A stretch of DNA of 64,000 nt, taken from NCBI RefSeq assembly GCF_001931485.1, contig NZ_MSDV01000019.1, forward strand, positions 372,001-436,000, read 5' to 3'. The position numbers and the translations under genes were made by a program. Of this stretch, positions 57,600-64,000 are shown one piece after another. The DNA comes from Burkholderia sp. SRS-W-2-2016. GTDB taxonomy: Bacteria; Pseudomonadota; Gammaproteobacteria; Burkholderiales; Burkholderiaceae. The notes under the pieces were generated by a model. It had not been told where the DNA came from. It saw only the letters and a program-made list of their open reading frames with translations, and ran no database searches. Each line of letters starts with the position of its first letter. The stretch's first letter is position 1.

Positions 57600-59051
57600 A
57601 TGAAAAATGTCTCGATGCTGATCGCCGGCGAACAGGTCCAGGCGCGCAACGGCGCGACCTTCGAGCGCCGCAACCCGCTGGACGGCGAAGTCGCGACGCG
57701 CGCGCCGGCCGCGACCGTCGAAGACGCGGTGGCCGCGGTCGATGCCGCCGCCGCCGCGTTCCCGGTCTGGTCCGCGCTGGGCCCGAGCGAGCGCCGCGCA
57801 TTCCTGACCAAGGCCGCGCATGCACTCGAAGCGAAGGCCGACGCATTCGCCGCGGCGATGGCCGCCGAGACCGGCGCGTCCGGCATCTGGGCCGGCTTCA
57901 ACGTGCACCTGGCGGCGGCCGGCCTGATCGAAGCGGCCGCGCTGACTACGCAGATTGCCGGCGAGCTGATTCCGTCCGACGTGCCCGGCAGTCTCGCGAT
58001 GGGCGTGCGCCAGCCGGCCGGCGTGGTGCTCGGCATGGCGCCGTGGAACGCGCCGGTGATCCTCGCGGTGCGCGCGATCGCGCTGCCGCTCGCGTGCGGC
58101 AACACGGTCGTGCTGAAGGGCTCGGAGATCTGCCCGGCGACTCACGGGCTGATCATCGAAGCGATGCAGGAAGCCGGCTTGCCGCGCGGCACCGTGAACT
58201 TCGTGACCAATGCGCCGGCCGACGCCGCGCGCATCGTCGACGCGATGATCGAACATCCGGCCGTGCGCCGCGTGAACTTCACCGGCTCGACCCGCGTGGG
58301 CCGCATCATCGCCGAGACCTGCGCGCGCAATCTGAAGCCGTCGGTGCTCGAACTCGGCGGCAAGGCGCCGCTCGTCGTGCTCGATGACGCCGACATCAGC
58401 GCGGCCGTCGACGGGGCCGTGTTCGGCGCGTTCGCCAATTCCGGGCAGATTTGTATGTCCACCGAACGAATCATCGTCGACGACAGCATTGCCGATGCGT
58501 TCGTCGAGAAGCTCGCCGCACGCGCTCGCGCACTGCCGCTCGGCGATCCGCGCAACGGTCCGGTCGTGCTCGGCTCGGTGGTCGATATGAGCACCGTCGA
58601 GCGTTGCAACGCGCTGATCGACGATGCGCTCGCGAAGGGCGCGACGCTGGTGTGCGGCGGCCGCAGCGAAACCACGCTGATGGCGGCCACGCTGCTCGAC
58701 CGCGTGACGCCCGAGATGCGCATCTATCACGACGAATCGTTCGGCCCGGTCAAGCCGATCGTGCGCGTGAGCGGCGAAGATGCGGCGATTGCCTGCGCGA
58801 ACGACAACGAATACGGGCTGTCCGCCGCGGTGTTCAGCCGCGACACGGCGCGCGCGCTGAACGTCGCGAAACGCATCGAGTCGGGCATCTGCCACGTGAA
58901 CGGGCCGACCGTGCACGACGAAGCGCAGATGCCGTTCGGCGGCGTGAAGTCGAGCGGCTTCGGCCATTTCGGCGGCAAGGCGGGGATCGCGGAATTCACC
59001 GATCTGCGCTGGATCACGCTGCAAACGACCCCGCGTCACTACCCGTTCTAA
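57600..59051 (+). CDS. NAD(P)-dependent aldehyde dehydrogenase, benzaldehyde/vanillin type
   Basis: 483-aa ALDH-superfamily enzyme. Catalytic residues: N150 (APWNAP), E251 (LELGGKAP) and C285 (SGQICMSTER). The sequence is closest to aromatic aldehyde dehydrogenases (vanillin, salicylaldehyde, benzaldehyde). It directly follows the decarboxylase, so the natural substrate is benzaldehyde. The 92-base gap holds an AAAGGA ribosome site. Next gene starts 13 bases after its stop. Confidence 0.9.
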   Translation: MKNVSMLIAGEQVQARNGATFERRNPLDGEVATRAPAATVEDAVAAVDAAAAAFPVWSALGPSERRAFLTKAAHALEAKADAFAAAMAAETGASGIWAGFNVHLAAAGLIEAAALTTQIAGELIPSDVPGSLAMGVRQPAGVVLGMAPWNAPVILAVRAIALPLACGNTVVLKGSEICPATHGLIIEAMQEAGLPRGTVNFVTNAPADAARIVDAMIEHPAVRRVNFTGSTRVGRIIAETCARNLKPSVLELGGKAPLVVLDDADISAAVDGAVFGAFANSGQICMSTERIIVDDSIADAFVEKLAARARALPLGDPRNGPVVLGSVVDMSTVERCNALIDDALAKGATLVCGGRSETTLMAATLLDRVTPEMRIYHDESFGPVKPIVRVSGEDAAIACANDNEYGLSAAVFSRDTARALNVAKRIESGICHVNGPTVHDEAQMPFGGVKSSGFGHFGGKAGIAEFTDLRWITLQTTPRHYPF

Positions 59052-59064
59052 TCCGGAGATCACG

Positions 59065-60000
59065 ATGCGTGACGCTATGGAAATCGCCATTCTCGGCGCG
59101 GGCGCGATGGGCTCGCTGTTCGGCGGGCTGCTTGCGGAGGCGGGCCATCGCGTCACGCTCGTCGATATCGACGACGCGCATCTCGATGCGATTCGCCGCG
59201 AAGGCTTGCGTCTGACGACGGACGCGGGCTCGCGAATGGTTGGCAGTCTTGAAGGCTGCCGCCCCGAACAGGCCACTGCCGCGCCCGAACTGCTGATCGT
59301 CTTCACGAAGACGATGCACACCGACGCGGCGCTCGCTTCGGCGCGGGCGCTGCTCGGCGAGCACACTGCGGTGCTGTCGTTGCAGAACGGGCTCGGCAAT
59401 GTCGAACGAATTGCTCGCCACGTCCCGCGCGAACGCGTGATGGCCGGCATGACGACATGGCCCGCCGACAAGCCGGGCGCCGGCGAGGTCAGCTCGCACG
59501 GCGCCGGCGAAATCCGTCTGATGAGCGCGGACGGCGAGTTGCATGCACACGTACAGCGCACCGTCGATGCATTGAATTCGGCGGGCCTGAACAGCGTCGC
59601 CGATCCGAACGTGTGGTCGGCGATCTGGGAGAAGGTCGCGTTCAATGCGGCGCTGAACAGTCTGTGCGCGATGACCCAATGCACGGTCGGCGAGCTGACG
59701 AATCTGCCGGAAGGCGAGGCGCTCGCGCTGAAGATCGTCGCCGAAGTCGCGACGGTCGCGAGCGCGAACGGCATCGCCTTCGATCAGGCACATGTGATCG
59801 ACAACGTGCGCTTCGCGCTCGCGAATCACCGCGCGCATCGGCCGTCGATGTTGCAGGACGTGCTGGCGGGCCGCAAAACCGAGATCGACGCGATCAACGG
59901 CGCGGTCGTCGCGGCCGCGCACGCGAAGGGCGTCGCCGTACCGACCACCGAATGTCTGCTGCAACTGGTACGACTGGTCGACGCACGCGGCCCGCGTTGA
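59065..60000 (+). CDS. Ketopantoate reductase family protein, candidate D-mandelate dehydrogenase
   Basis: 311-aa Rossmann-type 2-hydroxyacid dehydrogenase: GAGAMG at 11-16, N108 (LQNGLGN), K190 and N194 (WEKVAFNAALN) and a conserved Glu-Asp block near DAINGAV. These are the catalytic residues of PanE. Some enzymes of this family are D-mandelate dehydrogenases. Between benzaldehyde dehydrogenase and an aromatic acid carrier, oxidation of D-mandelate to benzoylformate is more plausible than pantothenate synthesis. The assignment of substrate is inference. GGAG precedes the ATG. Confidence 0.82.
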   Translation: MRDAMEIAILGAGAMGSLFGGLLAEAGHRVTLVDIDDAHLDAIRREGLRLTTDAGSRMVGSLEGCRPEQATAAPELLIVFTKTMHTDAALASARALLGEHTAVLSLQNGLGNVERIARHVPRERVMAGMTTWPADKPGAGEVSSHGAGEIRLMSADGELHAHVQRTVDALNSAGLNSVADPNVWSAIWEKVAFNAALNSLCAMTQCTVGELTNLPEGEALALKIVAEVATVASANGIAFDQAHVIDNVRFALANHRAHRPSMLQDVLAGRKTEIDAINGAVVAAAHAKGVAVPTTECLLQLVRLVDARGPR

Positions 60001-60096
60001 AGCATGAAGTCCAGCGCGCGTCGAAGCCGCGCTGGCGACACCGATAACAAAAAAAATCGATAAACGCGCACGCAGCGCAAACATGGAGACAAGCTG

Positions 60097-61509
60097 ATGA
60101 ATTACGTTCCTCCCGCTTCGGCCGAGGCCTCGACCGCGCATCACGACGCGGCGCTCGCCGGCATCGCGCGCGGCGGCAGCGCGGTCGATATCGGTCACGC
60201 ACTCGACGACGGTCCGTACACGCTGTTGCAGAAATTCGCGGTGGTGCTCGCGGCGCTGTCGATCGTTGTCGACGGTTTCGACAGTCAGCTGATCGGCTTC
60301 GCGATTCCGACGCTGATCAAGGAGTGGGGCATCACGCGCAACGCGTTTGCGCCGGTGGTCGCGGCGGGGCTGGTCGGGATGGGAATCGGCAGCGCGTTCG
60401 CGGGCCTGTTCGCCGATCGTTTCGGCCGGCGTTGGGCGGTGATCGGTAGCGTGCTGGTGTTCGGCGTCGCGACCTGCGCGATCAGCCTCGCGCCGAACGT
60501 CGCGGCGATCGCGGCGCTGCGCTTTGTTGCCGGGTTGGGGATCGGCGGCGCGCTGCCGAGCTCGACCACGCTGACCGCCGAATTCACGCCCGCGCGTTTT
60601 CGCACCTTCGCGGTGACCGCGACGATTCTGTGCGTGCCGCTGGGCGGCATGGTCGCCGGGCTGTTCGCGGGCCAGGTGTTGCCGGTGTACGGCTGGCGCG
60701 GTCTGTTCGTCGCGGGCGGGGTGCTGCCGCTGCTGCTCGCTGTCGTGCTGCTGATCGCGCTGCCGGAGTCGCCGCGCTTTCTCGCGCGCCGTCCGCGCCG
60801 CTGGCCGGAACTGGCGAAGCTGCTGCGCCGGATGCAGCGCGACGTGTCGGCCGATGCGAGCTTCACCGACATCCGTGAACAGAGCGCGGAGAAACACGTC
60901 GGCTTCACCGCGCTGTTCCGCGACGGCCGCGCGCGCGACACCGTTGCGATCTGGGGCGCGTTTTTCATGTGCCTGCTCGCCGTGTACGCGGCGTTCAGCT
61001 GGTTGCCGTCGATGCTGACCAGCGAAGGTTTGAGCGTCGCGATGGCCGGCTACGGGCTGAGCGCGTACAACCTGGGCGGCGTGATCGGCGCGGTGCTGTG
61101 CGCGCTCGCGATCGGCCGCTACGGTTCGCGCTGGCCGCTGCTGCTGTGCTGCGCGGGCGGCTTCGCGAGTGCGTGGATGCTGCTCGGCGTCAGCGCGACC
61201 CGGCACACCACGCTGATGATCTTCGGTCTCGGTCTGCATGGCCTGTTCGTCAACGCGGTGCAATCGACGATGTACGCACTGTGCGCATACGTGTACACGA
61301 CCGGCGTGCGGGCAACCGGTACCGCATCGGCGCTCGCGGTCGGCCGCCTCGGCGCGATCCTCAGCGCGTTCGCGGGCGCGGCGGTGATTACGGCGGGCGG
61401 CGCGTCCGCCTACCTGTTGATGCTCGGCATCGCGATGGTGGTCGTGATGATCGCGCTCGCGGTGGTGCAGCGGCACATTCCGCGTAGAGGCGTCGCGAGC
61501 GCGCGCTGA
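60097..61509 (+). CDS. Aromatic acid:H+ symporter (AAHS) MFS transporter
   Basis: 470-aa 12-helix carrier. Helix 1 contains SIVVDGFDSQLIGFA, the DGxD-type AAHS signature also in PcaK and BenK, and motif A is GLFADRFGRRWAV. The ALPESPRFL segment is also typical. Location in the benzoylformate operon points to mandelate, benzoylformate or benzoate as cargo. Confidence 0.9.
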   Translation: MNYVPPASAEASTAHHDAALAGIARGGSAVDIGHALDDGPYTLLQKFAVVLAALSIVVDGFDSQLIGFAIPTLIKEWGITRNAFAPVVAAGLVGMGIGSAFAGLFADRFGRRWAVIGSVLVFGVATCAISLAPNVAAIAALRFVAGLGIGGALPSSTTLTAEFTPARFRTFAVTATILCVPLGGMVAGLFAGQVLPVYGWRGLFVAGGVLPLLLAVVLLIALPESPRFLARRPRRWPELAKLLRRMQRDVSADASFTDIREQSAEKHVGFTALFRDGRARDTVAIWGAFFMCLLAVYAAFSWLPSMLTSEGLSVAMAGYGLSAYNLGGVIGAVLCALAIGRYGSRWPLLLCCAGGFASAWMLLGVSATRHTTLMIFGLGLHGLFVNAVQSTMYALCAYVYTTGVRATGTASALAVGRLGAILSAFAGAAVITAGGASAYLLMLGIAMVVVMIALAVVQRHIPRRGVASAR

Positions 61510-61679
61510 GCGATAAGGCGGTCCCTCGCGCGGCGTTCGTCACGCGGGGGACTGGCCTCGATGATCTGAATTTCCCCTTCTTTGTCGTCCATTTTCTCGC
61601 GCGCCGCGAGCGGGTGACGTTCGCCCGTTCGCTCAGGCATGCGAATCAAATAATCCATAAACAGGAAATCGCGGAGACT

Positions 61680-62816
61680 ATGAAATCAAGAATCGCGGCA
61701 GGTTTGGTGTTGGCCGGTATCAGCACAATTGCGTGTGCGCAGAGCAGCGTGACGCTGTATGGGATCGTCGATACGGGTATCGAATACGTGACGCACGCGA
61801 ACGCGGCGGGCGACAGCGTCGTGCGGATGCCGGGCGTTACCGGCGAGTTGCCGTCGCGCTGGGGCCTGCGCGGCACCGAGGCGCTGGGCGGCGGGATGTC
61901 GGCGATCTTCGCGCTCGAAAGCGGCTTCAATATGCGCAACGGCACGCTGAATCAAGGCGGCCGGCTGTTCGGTCGGCAGGCGTGGGTCGGCGTGAATTCG
62001 CCGTACGGCGCGCTGACGTTTGGCCGCCAGTACACGATGACGTTCTGGGCGCTGTCGGACGCGGACCTGCTGGGCCCCGACATCTATGGCGGCACCGCGT
62101 CGTTCGATCAGTACCTGCCGAGTTCGCGCAGCGATAACACCGTCGTCTACAAGGGCAGTTATGCGGGCGTCACGCTCGGCGCGACGTGGTCGTTCGGTCG
62201 CGACTCGACCGGCACCGGCAATTCGCCGGGACAGGGCACCTGCGCGGGACCGACGGCCGGCAGCGGGCCGACCTGCCGCGAATGGTCGGCGCTGCTGCGC
62301 TACGACCGTAACGGCTATGGCGTTGCCGCCGCGTACGATCAGCAGCACGGCGGCCCGGGCGCGATGGCGAGCATGTTCGACGGTACGCCGTCGTTCGCGT
62401 TCACGAATCCGGACGACACCGACGTGCGGATGCAGTTGAACGGCTACGGCCATATCGGCCCTGTGCGGCTCGGCGGCGGCTGGATCGGCCGGCGTGTCGA
62501 TACCGTGTCGCCGGCCACGCCGAATCCGCATTCCAACCAGTACTATCTGACCGCGTCGTATAACGTGACGCCGGCGTTTATCGTCGACGGCGGCGTGTAC
62601 CGGATCATCAATAGTCACGACGATACGCGCGGCACGATTGCCGCGTTACGTTCTACCTATCTGCTCTCGAAGAGCACGGCCGTGTATCTGCAAGGCGCGT
62701 ATCTGTGGAATAGCGACAAGGCGGCCTACACGGTGAGCCAGGGCGGCGGCGGCACGACGCCCGCGCCGGGCGCCGGTCAACTCGGTTTGATGGCGGGGCT
62801 GCGGCATAGCTTCTGA
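61680..62816 (+). CDS. Gram-negative porin, 16-stranded (Burkholderia OmpC-like)
   Basis: 378-aa outer-membrane trimeric porin. Signal peptide 1-21 ending ISTIACA, then the typical QSSVTLYGIVDTGIEYVTH, the LGGGMSAIFALESGFNM loop, and the C-terminus GLMAGLRHSF with terminal Phe. The start at 61680 follows GCGGAGACT; the upstream frame is not signal-like. Placed after the symporter, it may admit aromatic acids. The stop lies one base before the convergent DUF2278 stop. Confidence 0.92.
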   Translation: MKSRIAAGLVLAGISTIACAQSSVTLYGIVDTGIEYVTHANAAGDSVVRMPGVTGELPSRWGLRGTEALGGGMSAIFALESGFNMRNGTLNQGGRLFGRQAWVGVNSPYGALTFGRQYTMTFWALSDADLLGPDIYGGTASFDQYLPSSRSDNTVVYKGSYAGVTLGATWSFGRDSTGTGNSPGQGTCAGPTAGSGPTCREWSALLRYDRNGYGVAAAYDQQHGGPGAMASMFDGTPSFAFTNPDDTDVRMQLNGYGHIGPVRLGGGWIGRRVDTVSPATPNPHSNQYYLTASYNVTPAFIVDGGVYRIINSHDDTRGTIAALRSTYLLSKSTAVYLQGAYLWNSDKAAYTVSQGGGGTTPAPGAGQLGLMAGLRHSF

Positions 62817-62817
62817 T

Positions 62818-63567
62818 TCAGCTGCCGCCGCCGCGGATGTAATCCGGCAAGGCCAGCGCGTTCGGCACGGGATTGCCGGACGCGTTGGTCGGCAGATACT
62901 GGGTCTGAAACGCGGTGAACATCGCGGCGAAGCCGTCGGCGCGCTGCACGATCACCGCGCCGTCCTGGAACGCGCCGTTTTCGTCGTAGTGCGGACCGCG
63001 CGGATTGCCCTGATTCATGTGGGTTTCGTGCAGGCCGTCCTTTTTCGGCAGGAATAGAAAGCCGAAACCGTAGACGACGATGCCCGCGCTGGTCGGGGTC
63101 CAGAAGTCGCGGTTGTGCAGCTGACCGCTGCCGTTGTCGTACGGCAGGCTTTCGGACGGCTGGGTTTCGTCGATGCTCAGAATGCCGTTGACGATGTCGT
63201 TGACGTCGGCGCGATTGCCGTTCTCGTCCTTGTATGGAATCGGCCGCATTCTGCGGATGTCGAGCAGGCTGCTGTCCTGGAAGTAATCGAGGCGTGGAAA
63301 GCCGCTGGTGTAGAGACCGGGTGCGAGATCTTTCAGTTTCGCGGTCAGCGGATCGGTGAAGTTCAGGTCCGCATAGAAGTACACATCGTCGCTGCCGTTT
63401 TTACCGGGTTGCGTCGATGCCGAATTTACGACGAGGTTGAATGGCTTGTTGTCGTTGCCATTGTCGTTGCCCGTCACGGTAATCACGTAGTGCGGACTGC
63501 CTACATAAGAATCCTTGAAAGGCGCGGCGCGCAGTAAATTCCCTTTGAACATGCAGTATTCGTTCAT
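62818..63567 (-). CDS. DUF2278 (YukJ-like) family protein
   Basis: 249-aa soluble protein, no signal. Conserved blocks SPHYVITV, DVNDIVNG, IHMNQGN-type ETHMNQGNPRG and FQDGAVIV with the AFQTQYLP tail fit the YukJ/DUF2278 family of unknown function. The Asn-Asp-rich segment NDNGNDNKPFNLVVNSA lies in the N-terminal third. Start at 63567 or ATG at 63552 (MFKGNLL). Converges on the porin gene. Confidence 0.72.
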   Translation of the reverse strand: MNEYCMFKGNLLRAAPFKDSYVGSPHYVITVTGNDNGNDNKPFNLVVNSASTQPGKNGSDDVYFYADLNFTDPLTAKLKDLAPGLYTSGFPRLDYFQDSSLLDIRRMRPIPYKDENGNRADVNDIVNGILSIDETQPSESLPYDNGSGQLHNRDFWTPTSAGIVVYGFGFLFLPKKDGLHETHMNQGNPRGPHYDENGAFQDGAVIVQRADGFAAMFTAFQTQYLPTNASGNPVPNALALPDYIRGGGS

Positions 63568-63678
63568 GGCTGGACAATCCTGGTCGTGGTGCAGCGATGG
63601 CGGATAGAGGCGGCTTCGGATCGCGCAAACTCTGTGCCGCGGTGGGGTGGTGTACGCGATCCGCGGGCCGCCACCGCG

Positions 63679-64000
63679 CTACAGCATAATCCCAAGCGCC
63701 CGCGCGGTCGCATCGATCGCCGCTTTCGCCTTGCTCACGATCTCGTCGATTTCCGGCCGGCTGATCACCAGCGGCGGCGACAGCAGCATCCGGTCGCCGG
63801 TCGCGCGCATCACCAGATTGCTGTTGAAGCAGAAATCGCGGCATAGCGTCCCGACTTCCCCGCCATTCTCGAAGCGCGTGCGGGTGCGCGGCGCCTGCGC
63901 AAGCTGGACGCCGGCAACCAGACCCGCACCGCTGATCTCGCCGACAATGGGATGCCCGGCGAACGTCTCACGCAGCCGGTTCTGAAAGTAAGGACCGGTA
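63679..64000 (-). CDS. Class III aminotransferase, C-terminal part
   Basis: The last 106 residues of a PLP-dependent aspartate-aminotransferase-family (class III) protein; the start is beyond the right edge. Readable landmarks: YFQNRLRETF, VGEISGAGLVAGVQLAQ, and the end MRATGDRMLLSPPLVIS followed by EIDEIVSKAKAAID. The usual catalytic Lys is outside the window. Substrate (omega-amino acid, putrescine or similar with pyruvate) cannot be decided. Confidence 0.85.
   Translation of the reverse strand, partial: TGPYFQNRLRETFAGHPIVGEISGAGLVAGVQLAQAPRTRTRFENGGEVGTLCRDFCFNSNLVMRATGDRMLLSPPLVISRPEIDEIVSKAKAAIDATARALGIML

Noticed and set aside
57282..61476. Two reverse ORFs of 830 and 820 aa
   Set aside because: Antisense to the benzoylformate operon; no recognisable domains.

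Overview
This window is GC-rich chromosomal DNA from a betaproteobacterium of the Burkholderiaceae, most likely Paraburkholderia or Burkholderia. The evidence is a classical Burkholderia-type 16-strand porin, many LysR regulators, aromatic-acid catabolism genes, a Tat-exported alkylsulfatase and high-GC codon use throughout. I see no rRNA, tRNA, CRISPR array, insertion sequence or phage gene. The taxonomic call is inference.

Layout. 1-10.2 kb: a LytM/M23 murein hydrolase cut by the left edge, a sterol-desaturase-type hydroxylase, a DeoR regulator translationally coupled to an MFS permease, and a leftward metal-uptake operon (DUF2946 protein, TonB receptor, PepSY membrane protein with a His/Met-rich insert) preceded by a molybdopterin-fold periplasmic protein. 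10.2-16.1 kb: an aromatic ring-cleavage locus (LigB and LigA dioxygenase subunits, a divergent SDR, a DUF1932 dehydrogenase) with two coupled regulators, a GntR/FCD protein and a LysR protein carrying two tandem HTH domains. 16.1-25.3 kb: mixed housekeeping and accessory genes (Gln/Pro-rich exported protein, BON protein, stand-alone MHYT sensor, GNAT, ppnP, LysR plus DHA2 efflux pump, CPBP, DsbA/FrnE, 2OG oxygenase). 25.3-30.8 kb: LysR, a one-chain aconitase-superfamily hydratase with reversed domain order, and an MFS carrier, then NnrU. 31-39.7 kb: alpha/beta hydrolase, DNA polymerase II, AraC-GyrI regulator, a MerR regulator overlapping a carboxymuconolactone-decarboxylase-like gene, a dimethylformamidase-like protein and a glycosyltransferase.

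40.3-53.6 kb is the most organised accessory block. A predicted outer-membrane barrel and a glutamate-receptor-like ion channel lie leftward. Rightward is a sulfate-ester operon: Tat alkylsulfatase, a 175-aa unknown, formylglycine-generating enzyme, type I sulfatase, BASS-type carrier and DUF202 protein. Converging on it is a three-gene two-component system (kinase with a periplasmic binding-protein-like sensor, a NarL/FixJ-type regulator, a receiver-only regulator). I infer sensing, hydrolysis and uptake of organosulfates. The link to the channel is only positional.

54.8-62.8 kb is a mandelate/benzoylformate locus: divergent LysR, benzoylformate decarboxylase, benzaldehyde-type dehydrogenase, a ketopantoate-reductase-family protein that could act as D-mandelate dehydrogenase, an aromatic acid:H+ symporter and a porin. 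The window ends with a DUF2278 protein and the C-terminal part of a class III aminotransferase.
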